This document shows positions 32,078-42,476 of a stretch of DNA of 64,000 nt, in pieces; position 1 is the first letter of the stretch, and each line of letters begins with the position of its first letter. The stretch is from Thiosocius sp963759055 (lineage in GTDB: Bacteria > Pseudomonadota > Gammaproteobacteria > Chromatiales > Chromatiaceae). The notes beneath the pieces were generated by a model. It was given only the letters and a program-made list of their open reading frames with translations, made no database searches and had not been told where the DNA came from. The DNA is taken from positions 1 to 64,000 of the forward strand of contig CAVWYD010000031.1 in assembly GCA_963759055.1 (NCBI GenBank), read 5' to 3'. The translations under genes and the position numbers were made by a program.

Positions 32078-32680
32078 TTGACCGAGTTTTTTACCCAGAC
32101 GCTGGACTGGATCCAACAGAACCCCGAGTACGCCGGGCTGGTGGTGTTCGCTGTATCGCTGGCCGAATCACTGGCGATCGTCGGCGTGCTGGTACCCGGC
32201 GTCATTATCCTGCTTGGCGCCGGCGCATTGATCGGTACCGGTGTTCTGGATTTCTGGAGCATGTGTGCCTGGGCCATTGTCGGTGCGATCATCGGCGACG
32301 GCCTGAGCTACTGGCTGGGTCACCACTTCGAATACCTGACCGACCGTTGGCGCTGGTTCCGACTGCACCCGGATCACCTGGAAAAGGGGATCGCCTTTTT
32401 TGAGAAGTACGGTGGTATCAGCGTCGCACTCGGGCGCTTCTTTGGCCCGATTCGCGCCGTCGTCCCGCTGGTAGCGGGACTGATGCATATGCCGCCCAAA
32501 CGTTTTTACGTCGCCAACGTGCTCTCGGCACTGGTCTGGGCCCCGGCCTACCTGGCCCCGGGTATCGTGCTGGGCGAAATGGGCGAATCGGGAGACTGGC
32601 GCTATCTGGTGTTTCCGGCGGCCGCTATCGGCCTGATCGTCTTTGTCTGGGGCCTGCTGCAGGCGCGACGACGACGCTAA
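32078..32680 (+). CDS. DedA-family membrane protein
   Basis: 200 residues, TTG start. Four to five hydrophobic segments and the family motif GRFFGPIRAVVPLVAG (about 124-139) are present, with GDGLSYWLGHHF at about 71-82. DedA/SNARE-associated proteins act as undecaprenyl-phosphate or phospholipid flippases linked to membrane potential. Only a short gap containing repeat copy B separates it from hemL. An alternative start inside the repeat is not supported. Confidence 0.85.
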   Translation: MTEFFTQTLDWIQQNPEYAGLVVFAVSLAESLAIVGVLVPGVIILLGAGALIGTGVLDFWSMCAWAIVGAIIGDGLSYWLGHHFEYLTDRWRWFRLHPDHLEKGIAFFEKYGGISVALGRFFGPIRAVVPLVAGLMHMPPKRFYVANVLSALVWAPAYLAPGIVLGEMGESGDWRYLVFPAAAIGLIVFVWGLLQARRRR

Positions 32681-32688
32681 TCTGCAGC

Positions 32689-33297
32689 TTAATCGCAGCC
32701 CTCTGGACGGATCAGTCCGCAGAGGCGCCACAGGCGCTGGATGGCATCGTCTATCTCGAACAATGCCTGTTTCTCCTCTAACGGCAGAGGCAGGCACTCG
32801 ATAAGACGTGCGGCCACATGGTCGGCGCTCGGGTCAGTCACGGCGAGACGCTTGAACGGCGCCCCCATGTGCTGCAAGACATCGTCGAGCAGCTCAGTCA
32901 TCCAGAAAAGATCATCCGGCATGGCCTGCGGCACAACGATTGGTCTGCGCTCAATCTGCGCGCGCAACAACCCGTCGGGTTCGACCTCGACCTCACCCAG
33001 CGAAAACGTCTGCTCGCCCTCGCACAATAGCCCGAGCAGACCGTCGTCCTCCTGTTGCCAGTCGATTATCCGGGCCAGGGTCCCGGCACCTGCAGTCGAT
33101 GCAAAGCCACCGACCTCGGGGCCGTCCCGAATCGCGGCCACCGCAAAAGGCTCATCTGCACGCAGACACTCGCTCACCATGCGCAGGTAGCGGGGCTCGA
33201 AAATCCTAAGCGGCAGCAGCCCCCCGGGAAACAGGACCACATTAAGCGGGAACAATGGGACCCGCTCGTTCATCAGCTTATTCCTGTCAGTGCTCAT
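32689..33297 (-). CDS. Lon N-terminal (substrate-binding) domain protein
   Basis: 202 residues. It starts NERVPLFPLNVVLFPGGLLPLRIFEPRYLRM, the signature of the Lon LAN/PUA-like domain, but has no AAA or protease domain, so it is a stand-alone version. Its ATG lies 11 nt inside the end of ubiX, giving overlapping genes. Function in bacteria is not established; binding of unfolded or nucleic-acid substrates has been proposed for this fold. It is convergent with the DedA gene. Confidence 0.85.
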   Translation of the reverse strand: MSTDRNKLMNERVPLFPLNVVLFPGGLLPLRIFEPRYLRMVSECLRADEPFAVAAIRDGPEVGGFASTAGAGTLARIIDWQQEDDGLLGLLCEGEQTFSLGEVEVEPDGLLRAQIERRPIVVPQAMPDDLFWMTELLDDVLQHMGAPFKRLAVTDPSADHVAARLIECLPLPLEEKQALFEIDDAIQRLWRLCGLIRPEGCD

Positions 33298-33904
33298 CGC
33301 CCCAGCGCTCGCTCAGTTTATGGGGTACTTCAAGGTGATCCAGGACCCGGGCGACCATGAAATCGACCACGTCGGACACCGACTGCGGCCGGAAATAGAA
33401 CCCGGGATTGGCAGGCATCACGATCGCACCGGCCCGCGCAAGGCGCAGCATGTTCTCGAGGTGGATGGTCGAGAGAGGTGTTTCACGCACCACCAGAATG
33501 AGTTTGCGACGCTCCTTGAGCGCCACATCGGCCGCCCGGTCGATCAGGTCGTCACAGATGCCATTGGCCACCGAGGCAAGCGTGCCGGTCGTACACGGAC
33601 AGATAACGACCGCCTCGGGTGGATTGGAACCACTCGCCACCGGCGCCGTCCACTGCTGCCGGCCAAACACCCGCAGTTGACCGGGCCTGGCCGAAAAATG
33701 TGCGCTCAGATAGCTTTCGATCTCCCCCGGATGTCCGGGCAGCTTGAGATCCGTCTCCATATTGACCACCACCTGCGCGGCCTGCGAAACCATGAGGTAC
33801 ACGCTGCGATCGGCGGCCAGCAGGGATTCGACCAGGCGCAAACCGTACTGGATGCCGGAGGCGCCGGTGAACGCGACGGCAATCGGTAACTGTGGGTTAG
33901 ACAT
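33287..33904 (-). CDS. ubiX: Flavin prenyltransferase UbiX
   Basis: 205 residues. UbiX makes prenylated FMN, the cofactor of UbiD decarboxylase in ubiquinone synthesis. FMN-binding features are present: AFTGASGIQYGLRLVE at the N-terminus, CPCTTGTLASVANGICDDL and LVVRETPLSTIHLENMLRL. C-terminal MPANPGFYFRP matches the family. Its start has no close upstream gene on the same strand; mpl lies 161 bp upstream. Confidence 0.95.
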   Translation of the reverse strand: MSNPQLPIAVAFTGASGIQYGLRLVESLLAADRSVYLMVSQAAQVVVNMETDLKLPGHPGEIESYLSAHFSARPGQLRVFGRQQWTAPVASGSNPPEAVVICPCTTGTLASVANGICDDLIDRAADVALKERRKLILVVRETPLSTIHLENMLRLARAGAIVMPANPGFYFRPQSVSDVVDFMVARVLDHLEVPHKLSERWGDEH

Positions 33905-34065
33905 ACCCGTTATTTAAGCATGCCGGCGGCTTGACGGGAGATCGGGTTTGTAGGGGTTTCTTTTTTTGCGGATGCCTTCAACGTGGCGTGTTTGCTCGCG
34001 CTGACGCGCGGGCTGATTTTTGATGTGCGCGGCGGCGCACAAAACCCCTCAGCAAACAGCCCCGA

Positions 34066-35424
34066 CTATCCCGCCAAAGCATCCAGCAAGCGCTGATGAA
34101 TTCCCTCAAAACCACCATTGCTCATCACCAGCACCTGATCCCCGGACACCGCCATATCACTGACTTCATCTACGATCGCCCGGGTGCTGTCGCGCACATG
34201 CAGACGCCTTCCAAGGTCATGCAAAACACTCGCAGCATCCCAGCCGAGGCTTTCTGGCGCATAAACCCAGACCTCATCGGCCAGGGCCAGTGAGTCTGCC
34301 AGCAGGCCTGCATGCACCCCCATACGCATGGTGTTGGAGCGCGGTTCCAACACGGCAAGGATACGCTTTTCACCAACATGCTTGCGCAGCCCATCCAGCG
34401 TCGTGCGTATCGCTGTGGGATGGTGCGCAAAATCATCGTAGACACGCACGCCATCGACATCACCACGCAGCTCCATGCGGCGTTTCACATTGCGAAATTC
34501 CGCCAATGCCTCAATGCCGACAGCCGGTGGCACCCCCGCATGCCGCGCCGCAGCCAGGGCAGCCAGCGCGTTGCAGATATTGTGGCGCCCGGTCAACGAC
34601 CAGGCCACTCTGCCGACATTCTCGGTCTCGCACACCACATCGAAGGAACTGCCATCCGGCGCGGCATGCGTCACATGCCAACTCGCCTCGAAGTCGGGAT
34701 CAAGGCGCTCTACCGGCGTCCAGCAACCCATATCCAGGACATCGTGCAGATTACCGTCATTCAACGGCGAAATGATCAGGCCATTGCCCGGCACCGTGCG
34801 CACCAGGTGGTGAAACTGACGCTGGATGGCCTCCAGGTCGTCAAAGATATCGGCATGATCGAACTCAAGGTTGTTCATCACCAGCGTACGGGGTCGGTAA
34901 TGCACAAACTTTGACCGCTTGTCGAAAAAGGCAGTGTCGTACTCGTCCGCCTCGACGACAAAAAATGGCGTGTCACCGGCGCGCGCGGAAACCCCGAAGT
35001 TCTCCGGCACGCCGCCGATGAGAAAACCGGGGCCAAGGCCGGCGTATTCCAGAATCCACGCCAGCATGCTCGACGTGCTCGTCTTGCCGTGGGTGCCCGC
35101 GACTGCCAGTACCCAGCGATCCTGCAACACATTCTCCGCCAACCACTGCGGCCCCGAGGTGTAGCTCAAACCGCGCTCGAGCATGTACTCGACCGCAGGG
35201 TTGCCGCGCGACATGGCGTTGCCGACCACCACCTGATCGGGAGCCGGCTCGAGGTGTGAGGGCTCGTAGCCCTGCATGAGCCGGATACCGGCTGCCTCGA
35301 GCTGGGTGCTCATCGGCGGATAGACGTTTTCGTCCGACCCCGAAACCTGATGGCCCATGGACCGCGCGATGAGGGCGATTCCTCCCATGAAGGTGCCGCA
35401 GATCCCGAGAATATGGATTTTCAT
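34066..35424 (-). CDS. mpl: UDP-N-acetylmuramate:L-alanyl-gamma-D-glutamyl-meso-diaminopimelate ligase
   Basis: 452 residues. Mpl attaches recycled murein tripeptide to UDP-MurNAc, so it belongs to the same recycling route as AnmK. It has the Mur-ligase layout: an N-terminal dinucleotide fold (HILGICGTFMGGIALIA), the ATP loop GTHGKTSTSSMLAWI (about 111-125), EADEYDTAFFDKRSKF typical of Mpl, and DDFAHHPTAIRTTL near the C-terminus. Its ATG follows immediately on the stop of the upstream membrane-protein gene (TAAATG). Confidence 0.96.
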   Translation of the reverse strand: MKIHILGICGTFMGGIALIARSMGHQVSGSDENVYPPMSTQLEAAGIRLMQGYEPSHLEPAPDQVVVGNAMSRGNPAVEYMLERGLSYTSGPQWLAENVLQDRWVLAVAGTHGKTSTSSMLAWILEYAGLGPGFLIGGVPENFGVSARAGDTPFFVVEADEYDTAFFDKRSKFVHYRPRTLVMNNLEFDHADIFDDLEAIQRQFHHLVRTVPGNGLIISPLNDGNLHDVLDMGCWTPVERLDPDFEASWHVTHAAPDGSSFDVVCETENVGRVAWSLTGRHNICNALAALAAARHAGVPPAVGIEALAEFRNVKRRMELRGDVDGVRVYDDFAHHPTAIRTTLDGLRKHVGEKRILAVLEPRSNTMRMGVHAGLLADSLALADEVWVYAPESLGWDAASVLHDLGRRLHVRDSTRAIVDEVSDMAVSGDQVLVMSNGGFEGIHQRLLDALAG

Positions 35425-35938
35425 TTAGGAAGTGAGTACCGGAGGAAAGATTCGAGCAATGAGATTGAAGGCCAGAACCGTGTAGCTCAGCATAATCATA
35501 ACGCCCGCCAACAGCGGAATCCCCAGCGCATGCCGCAGCACGTTCCCAAGGGCAATGTGCAACCAGATCGCGAGAAACAGGTCGAGCCAGCATCGCAAGG
35601 CGGCCGACGCCCAGTGCCTCGGCAGGGGATTTTATGAACAGCATGATCAGACCCGCCAGCACACCCAGCCCAAAAAAAGCACTCGCGGTCTGCTGCCAGC
35701 GTGCTACGTGCCCTTTGAACTGTAACAGCGCAAACAGCAGGACCATGGTGAGAAACAGATCGAGCAGGTTGGCGCCAAAAGCCGCGCGCGCGCCGCCGAA
35801 CAGGCCGGCCCCGTTGACCGTCCCGACCAGGACATTGAGCACCGCCAGCAGTACCAGCAATGCCCTGGATGCGGGCAGATCCTGGGGGCCGCGACGCAGA
35901 CTTGCGAGCTGAATGAAGAACCTGAACAGTGCGAGCAT
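35425..35938 (-). CDS. Small integral membrane protein upstream of mpl, frameshifted
   Basis: The N-terminal ~110 residues (from ATG 35938) have three hydrophobic helices (LLVLLAVLNVLVG, LLDLFLTMVLLFALLQF, AFFGLGVLAGLIMLF). The frame then shifts, and the natural C-terminus continues in another frame as RCWLDLFLAIWLHIALGNVL, then PLLAGVMIMLSYTVLAFNLI, stopping at TAA 35425-35427. The join is near 35610-35612, a CCC run with one extra base. Without it the protein has about 170 residues and four to five helices and its stop abuts mpl. Function unknown. Confidence 0.65.
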
Positions 35939-36028
35939 ATAAATCTTCCGCTAAGCCCGATGACGCCTATCTTACCGCGCTAATGCTTCGTACGGTGGTA
36001 TCCTTGGCGGCCCCACAGGATGGAAGCA

Positions 36029-37120
36029 ATGCGAGAACAATTCGTCGACAACCCCGACAGCCTGCTGGTGCTGTGTGAAGAATTGCGTGGCAGTGAATGG
36101 CTGGCGCTGGATACCGAGTTCATCCGTGAGAAGACCTACTACCCGAAACTGTGTCTGATCCAGGTCTGCAACGGAGAAGTGGCGGCCTGTATCGACCCTC
36201 TGAAGCTGGACGACCTGGGTCCATTGCTCGAGATTCTTTACGACGGCAGCATCCTCAAGGTGTTGCACGCTGCCCGCCAGGATCTCGAGATATTTCTGCA
36301 CGACTACCGACAGCTGCCGATGCCGGTATTCGACACCCAGCCCGCAGCTGCTCTGCTCGGACACGGTGACCAGATTGGTTATGCAAACCTGGTCAAGCAA
36401 CTGCTGAAAATCGAGCTGCCGAAGGATCAGACCCGGACCGACTGGTCGCAGCGCCCGCTGGACGCAAAGCAGCAACGTTATGCCCTCGATGACGTCGTCT
36501 ATCTCGGCCAGATCTACCTGCTCATGCGTGGCCACCTGTTCGACCGCGAACGCCTGCAGTGGCTGGCGGCCGACTTCGCCGGACTGGTGGACCCGCACAC
36601 GTATTTTCCCAAGCCGGAGGATATGTGGCAACGCACCAAGGGCAAGCAGCTGTTACGCGGAAAACAGCTCGCAGTATTGCAGAAGCTGGCGGCCTGGCGC
36701 GAAACGCAGGCACGCGAACGGGACCTGCCGCGCAAATGGATATTGAAGGACGAGGTGATGATCGAACTGAGCCGGCGCATGCCGCGCGATGCCGGCGGCC
36801 TGTCGAAGATACGCGGCCTCGAACCCGGGCAGATCCGCCGCGAGGGCGAGAAGCTTCTACAATTGATCAGCCAGGGTGCGGAGCTCCCACGCGAGCAATG
36901 GCCAAGCGACCAGGGCCGCCCGACGCCTCTGGATGTCCAGCAAGAGGCCATGGTGGACCTGCTCGGCGCCGCATTGCGCCTGATCGCGGACCAGCACCAA
37001 CTGTCGCCAATGGCAATCGCCACCCGCAAAGAACTGGAAAAGCTGGTACGCGGAGAGCCTGATTGCGTGTTGCTCGAAGGCTGGCGAAATTCTCTCGCCG
37101 GCAATAGTCTCATCGGGTGA
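36029..37120 (+). CDS. rnd: Ribonuclease D
   Basis: 363 residues from ATG 36029; an ATG nine bases upstream is also possible. RNase D trims 3' ends of tRNA precursors. The DEDD exonuclease domain shows LALDTEFIREKTYYPKL (exo I), the middle Asp region LHAARQDLEIF (exo II), and YALDDVVYLGQIY (exo III with Tyr). The C-terminal HRDC domain starts about residue 205. Monocistronic, followed by a 400-bp gap. Confidence 0.93.
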   Translation: MREQFVDNPDSLLVLCEELRGSEWLALDTEFIREKTYYPKLCLIQVCNGEVAACIDPLKLDDLGPLLEILYDGSILKVLHAARQDLEIFLHDYRQLPMPVFDTQPAAALLGHGDQIGYANLVKQLLKIELPKDQTRTDWSQRPLDAKQQRYALDDVVYLGQIYLLMRGHLFDRERLQWLAADFAGLVDPHTYFPKPEDMWQRTKGKQLLRGKQLAVLQKLAAWRETQARERDLPRKWILKDEVMIELSRRMPRDAGGLSKIRGLEPGQIRREGEKLLQLISQGAELPREQWPSDQGRPTPLDVQQEAMVDLLGAALRLIADQHQLSPMAIATRKELEKLVRGEPDCVLLEGWRNSLAGNSLIG

Positions 37121-37524
37121 TGCGCGGGGAGCAGCGCCTGGAACTGCAGCAGGGAATCCTGCGGTTGGTCCGGGCGGAGGCCGGCTAGGGCCAATGGCAC
37201 TTGCTTAAGCCGATATGGGTTGTTTCCGGAAGAAACGTCGGCAGCAGGGACGCTGCCGTCGAGCCTACATGGACGTATTTGCGGCGTTTTTCCGAGGAGA
37301 TAACCCGTGTCGGCGGGCCGACTACTGGTCGGTTGCCGTTAAGTTAAGTGCCATTTCGGCAATCGGCTGAGGACGCGCGTAAGCGTCAAAATCCATGCTG
37401 TTTGAAATCCAGCAACTGATCCCGTGCGTGGCTATGGTACACGCGTGCCGGATCTCCGATTGCGGCCAGACATGTCCGCAAAAAATGTGCTGCAATCTTT
37501 TGTTCCGAACCGGATTTCGACGCC
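37121..37524. other. 404-bp intergenic region with a palindromic element
   Basis: No gene recognised. An imperfect palindrome spans 37227-37294. A perfect inner hairpin CGGCAGC/GCTGCCG lies at 37239-37258, and outer arms CGGAAGAAACG and CGTTTTTCCG enclose it. It resembles extragenic repeats found in many gammaproteobacteria. The remainder is probably the upstream region of the kinase gene at 37525. Confidence 0.5.
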
Positions 37525-38313
37525 ATGCGAGAATTTAAAACAGACGAATGGCAGGTCGTGGCTGATGCCGGCGGCCTTAATGATTTTGACGCGATCTGGG
37601 GCCAGGACATCGGCTGGTTCGAGGAGCCGAATCAGCGGCGCGGTGGCTGGAGTGGCGTGTCGCGGCTTGAAGTGGCGCTTCCAGACGGCAGTCGCAGCCC
37701 GGTGTTCATCAAACGCCAGCAGAATCACATTACCCGCACCTGGCGACATCCGGTGTGGGGAATTACGACCTTCAGGCGCGAATTCGAGAACCTTCAACGA
37801 CTGCAGGCCCTCGGAGTACCGACGCTGGACGTGTTGTATTTTTCCGAGCGCGTGGTGGACGGTGACCGGCAGGCCATCCTGATCTCCCGTGAGCTGACCG
37901 GCTACATCTCATTTGAAGACTATATGGTGGACTGGCAGCAACACGGCTTTCCGGAGAAGCCTGTCTGGCGCAGGCTGATAAACGAACTCGCCGGCATCGC
38001 GCGGCACATGCATCAACACCACATCCAGCAGAACTGTTTTGTGCCCAAGCACGTTTTCATCAGCGGGCTCGACGGTGAAATGGACATCCGGCTGATCGAT
38101 TTCGAGAAGGCCAAACGAACGGTGACCGTGCATCGAGCCATGCTTCGCGACCTGGACACCTTCAACCGCCACTGTCCAGGCCTGCGAACTACAGACCGGC
38201 TGCGTTTCTTGATGGCCTACTGCGGGCAGGACAGAGTGGATGAGCATGTGCGCGCCCTATGGCAAGAGCTGGTGGCGCTGATGCGTAAAAAGCGAGACAG
38301 CCGGAAGGCCTGA
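37525..38313 (+). CDS. Kdo/InaA-type lipopolysaccharide kinase-like protein
   Basis: 262 residues. Eukaryotic-like kinase fold of the Kdo kinase/WaaP/InaA group: a Lys in VFIKRQQNHITRTW (about 55-68), Glu in FRREFENLQRL, the catalytic-loop region HHIQQNCFVPKHVFI (about 160-174) and metal-binding LIDFEKAK (about 193-200). Substrate is probably an LPS core sugar, but InaA homologues have unknown substrates. It is convergent with spoT. Confidence 0.8.
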   Translation: MREFKTDEWQVVADAGGLNDFDAIWGQDIGWFEEPNQRRGGWSGVSRLEVALPDGSRSPVFIKRQQNHITRTWRHPVWGITTFRREFENLQRLQALGVPTLDVLYFSERVVDGDRQAILISRELTGYISFEDYMVDWQQHGFPEKPVWRRLINELAGIARHMHQHHIQQNCFVPKHVFISGLDGEMDIRLIDFEKAKRTVTVHRAMLRDLDTFNRHCPGLRTTDRLRFLMAYCGQDRVDEHVRALWQELVALMRKKRDSRKA

Positions 38314-38325
38314 AACAACCGCCGC

Positions 38326-40510
38326 TCAACCAATCGACCGACTGATACGCAGCACGAAAGGCACCTTCTTCAGGCGGCGTATGATGTGCGCCAGATGCTT
38401 GCGTCCCCGCACGGAAATGATGAAACGCAGACTGGTACTCAGCCCGTCGCGCTCCTCGCTGCGCACGTCTTCGATATTCGAGCCTTCTTCGGCGATCAAT
38501 GAAGCGATGGTTGCGAGCATGCCACGCTGATTGCCGGCGTCCACCCGAATGGTCGTCGAAAACTCACCGCTGACGTCTTCGGCCCATTGCACATCGAGCC
38601 AGCTCTGCCCCTGACGCCGGAAATCGCCGAGGTTCGGGCACTCCTGATGATGTACCACCAGGCCGCGCCCGGGGCTGAAAATGGCAATCACCGGATCGCC
38701 GGGTATGGGGCTGCAGCATTTGGCGAAGCTGACCACCATGCCCTCGGTGCCCTTGATGGTGAGGGGATCCAATACCGCGTCTTCAGGCGTCGGTTCCTTT
38801 GTGCCCGACCCCAGCATCCGGGCGACCAGCTTGCACATGCGATTACCCAGACCGATCTGCTCCAATAGCTTGTCAAAGCTGCCCAGACCAATCTCGGTCA
38901 GAAGCTGCGAACGCTCCTTGTCGCTGACATCATCGAGCTTCCTCCCCAGCATCTTGAGCTCACGTTTGAGCAGGCGACGGCCAAGCTGCACCGCCTCCTT
39001 GTGCTCCAGGCGCTTGAGAAAGGAACGTATCGTCGCCCGCGCCTTGCCGGTGACGACGAAATCCAGCCACGCCGGGTTTGGACGGCTTTTCTTCTTGGTG
39101 ATGATATCCACGGTCTGCCCGTTGCGCAGCTGGGTACGCAGCGGCGCCAGCTGCCGGTCGACGCGCGCGGCCACACATTGATTGCCCACATCAGAGTGGA
39201 CCGCATAGGCGAAATCGATAACCGTGGCGCCCTTGGGCAACACGAAAATCTGGCCACGCGGGGTAAACACATAGACCTCGTCCGGAAACAGGTCGACCTT
39301 CACGTGTTCGAGAAACTCTATCGAGTTACCTGAATCCTTCTGCACGTCGAGCAGGTTGCGCAGCCAGTCGGCGGCAGCATCGGGAGGCACAGCGCCACCG
39401 CTGGAACTCTTGTAGTGCCAATGTGCCGCAATCCCCTCTTCGGCCACATGATGCATATCACGCGTACGAATCTGGATCTCGATCGGCAGACCGTGCGGGC
39501 CGAACAGCACCGTGTGGATCGACTGGTAACCGTTGGCTTTGGGTATGGCGATGTAATCCTTGAATCGACCGGGCACCGGTCGATAAAGATTGTGAACGAC
39601 TCCGAGCACCCGATAACAGGTATCGACGGAGTCGACAATTATCCGGAATGCATAGACATCGGCCAGTTCGCTGAGCGGCAGCTTCTTCTCCAGCATCTTG
39701 CGATAGATGCTGTACACGTGCTTTTCGCGGCCATAGACCTCGCCGTCAAAGCCTTCCTGCTGCAGGCGGCTGCGCAACACCTCCTCGATATTGCCGACCA
39801 CCTCTTTGCGGTTTCCACGCTGTTTGCGCAGGGCGGTACGCAGGATGTTGTAACGCCAGGGCCAATGCGCCGCCATGCCCAGTTCCTGAAGCTCGTGCCG
39901 GATACTGTTGATGCCCAGGCGGTTGGCGATCGGGGCATAGATATCGAGTGTCTCGCGCGCGATGCGCCGCGCCTTGTTCGGCCCCATCACGCCGAGTGTG
40001 CGCATATTGTGCAGCCGGTCGGCCAGCTTGATCATGATGACCCGGATGTCCTTGGTCATCGCCAGCATCATCTTGCGGAAATTTTCGGCCTGGGCCTCGG
40101 CGCGGGAGCGGAACTTGATCTGCGTAAGCTTGCTGACGCCGTCGACCAGCTCGGCGATCTCGGGGACCGAATTCACGTGCCAGCTGTTCTTTGGCGGTCT
40201 CGGTGTCTTCGATGACATCGTGCAGGATGGCCGCCATCAGGCACTGGTGATCCATGCGCATCCCGGCGAGTATGCGGGCGACGGCGACAGGGTGGTAAAT
40301 ATAGGGTTCGCCGGAAAGGCGACTCTGGCCTTCGTGCGCCTCGGCACCAAAAAGATAGGCCCGATAGACCTCGCTGACCTGCTCGCGAGTCAGATAGCTT
40401 TCGAGATCGCCACAAAGATCGCTGATTAAAAAACGTGCATCATCGAACGCCGTCCCGACCGGTTCAGCGGGCGACGCTACGGCGGCTGCCTCAGAGCGCG
40501 GACCATCCAC
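38326..40510 (-). CDS. spoT: Bifunctional (p)ppGpp synthetase/hydrolase SpoT, frameshifted
   Basis: About 727 residues once joined, the normal SpoT length. The N-terminal HD hydrolase domain begins at GTG 40510 and contains LHDVIEDT. The frame breaks at CCCC (40162-40165), and after one C is removed the protein reads FGPEIAELVDGVSKL as in SpoT. The rest contains the synthetase region (YQSIHTVLFGPHG, IEIQIRT), TGS and C-terminal ACT domain. An HD active site is present in the first part, so SpoT is favoured over RelA. It follows rpoZ with an 8-nt gap, the same order as E. coli. Confidence 0.93.
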
Positions 40511-40518
40511 CTTCGGTT

Positions 40519-40806
40519 CTACTCATCACTGGCACCCCGGTCGGCGACACCCAACTCGCCGGCAAGCGCCGCGGCCAGCTCGTCATCGATCGAATCCACG
40601 GTTTCTTCCGGTTCGGCGACGGTTTCTTCAGTGATCAGACCCTCGGCGATCTCGCGCAAGGCCACCACCGTGGGCTTGTCGTTCTCCCAGGGCACCAGCG
40701 GATCCACCCCGTTCACCAGCTGGCGCGCACGGCGGCTTGCCAACAGGACCAGGTCAAAACGATTGTCGACGTTGTCGAGACAGTCTTCTACGGTGATGCG
40801 GGCCAT
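40519..40806 (-). CDS. rpoZ: RNA polymerase omega subunit
   Basis: 95 residues. Omega helps assemble RNA polymerase and forms part of ppGpp site 1. N-terminal MARITVEDCLDNVDNRFDLV is essentially the family consensus, and RRARQL and PWENDKPTVVALREIAEG follow. The acidic C-terminal tail is variable. It lies between gmk and spoT as in E. coli, so ppGpp synthesis and its target are in one operon. Confidence 0.96.
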   Translation of the reverse strand: MARITVEDCLDNVDNRFDLVLLASRRARQLVNGVDPLVPWENDKPTVVALREIAEGLITEETVAEPEETVDSIDDELAAALAGELGVADRGASDE

Positions 40807-40875
40807 GGTGCTTCAACCACTCCAAATTCGGAAAAAATCGATTGCGAACTAGGCATTGTATGATTTTGCTGCTCG

Positions 40876-41494
40876 CTAGCCAAGCATCGCCGACAGGGCA
40901 TCGCTGAAACGGGCGGCCTGACGGGGTTCGCGCACGCGCTCGGCCGTCACGATGGCCCGCAATTCGGCCAGGGCGGTCTCGAATTCGTCATTGACCACCA
41001 GATAATCGTACTCGGGATAATGTGACAGCTCATTGCGTGCATCGGCCATGCGCCGCTCGACGGTTTCCTCGCTGTCCTGCCCGCGCCCGGAGAGCCTCTC
41101 CCGAAGGGCCTCGATGCTCGGCGGGACGATGAAAACCGAAACCGCTTCGGGAAACCGCTGCCGCACCTGGCGCGCACCCTGCCAGTCGATCTCCAGGACC
41201 ACATCGAGACCCTGCGCCAATGGCTCGCGCACCGCGGCCTCCGAGGTGCCGTAGTAATTGTCGAACACCCGGGCATGTTCGAGAAACGCGCCCTGCTCGA
41301 CCAGCTGTTCGAACCGCTCGATCGTCACGAAGTGGTAATGCACGCCATTCTCTTCGCCCTGGCCGCATGGCGCGCGTGGCGTGCGACACTGAGACCATCA
41401 GCCGCTCGTCCGGCGGCACCAGTTCGCGCAAAAGGCTGGTCTTTCCGGCGCCCGAAGGGGCCGAGACGATGAAAAGGACTCCGGAAGCAGACAT
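40876..41494 (-). CDS. gmk: Guanylate kinase, frameshifted
   Basis: About 205 residues once joined. The N-terminal part (from ATG 41494) has the P-loop APSGAGKTSLLREL and SVSHATRAMRPG. The second frame resumes at GEENGVHYHFVTIERF and includes DNYYGTSEAAV, VVLEIDWQGARQV and the lid region to the end. The offset is one extra base in the CCC run at 41357-41359. Gmk converts GMP to GDP and is normally essential, so a sequence error is likelier than gene loss. Confidence 0.93.
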
Positions 41495-41510
41495 GGCTCT
41501 TGAATTCTCG

Positions 41511-42378
41511 CTATTCGATGTTCTGGACCTGTTCGCGCATCTGCTCGATCAGGACCTTCATCTCGACCGAGATCGCTGTCGTCTCGCTGTCCGCAGATTT
41601 CGACCCCAGGGTATTGGCCTCCCGGTTTAGTTCCTGCATCAAAAAATCCAGGCGCCGACCGACCGGCTCGTCCTGCTCCAGCACCCGACTTACCTCGTCC
41701 AGGTGGGTACGCAGGCGATCCATCTCTTCGTCCACATCGAGGCGCTGGGCAAGCAGGGCCATCTCCTGTTCCAACCTTTCCTGGTCGAGGTTCTCCGCCA
41801 CCTCGGCGAGACGTGCCCGCAGGCGCTCACGCACCGCCTCGATCACAAACGGCATCCGTTCGCGCGCCGTCTCTACCTGGCTGCGCATCCCGAGCACACG
41901 CTGCGCGATGAGGTCTGCCAGCCTCGCGCCTTCGCGTTCGCGTCGCCTCCAGAAGGGAATCGAGCGTCTGCTCCAGCAGCGTCAGAGCGGCCTCCTGCGC
42001 CGGGGTGAAGTCCTGCTCCCCGGTCTCCATGACGCCCGGCCAGCGCAGGACATCCATAATGCTGAGTTGGTGCGAGCTGTGCAGCCGATGGGCCATTTTC
42101 TCGGCCGCCTTGAGGATCTGATCCACCATGCGATCGTTGACCTGCAGCTCGACCGACCCCGCCGCCGCGGCCTTGAGGCGCAGGTTGCATTCCACCTTGC
42201 CGCGCCCGAGCCTCGCCGTCACACGCTCGCGCACCGCCGGCTCGATTCCGCGCAATTCTTCGGGCAGGCGCACCGTGGTTTCGAGAAAGCGATGGTTCAC
42301 CGAACGGACTTCCCAGGTGAGCTCACCGTACTCACCTTGTCCCTGCTGGCGCGCAAACGCCGTCATGCTTCGAATCAT
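41511..42378 (-). CDS. yicC: YicC-family endoribonuclease, frameshifted
   Basis: Starts MIRSMTAFARQQG at ATG 42378 with GAGG upstream. The N-terminal part runs through SVNHRFLETTVRLPEELRG to LLEATR. The frame shifts near 41941-41950, and the C-terminal part continues EGARLADLIAQRVLGMRSQV to the DUF1732 signature RRLDFLMQELNREANT, with the metal-binding Glu region. Joined length is about 289 residues, as in the family. YicC proteins are oligomeric RNases. It lies directly upstream of gmk, a conserved pairing. Confidence 0.9.
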
Positions 42379-42476
42379 GCTCACCTCAGCTCAGGCTCCG
42401 GCATCCCATCGACCCCGGGCAATGCGTGTATGATAAGGGTCATCGCCCACCAACGCACTGTGACTCACGCGATCGA

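Noticed and set aside
34020..34050. TGTGCGC/GCGCACA hairpin as a terminator of mpl
   Set aside because: The minus strand lacks a T-run after the stem; the A-run lies on the wrong side.
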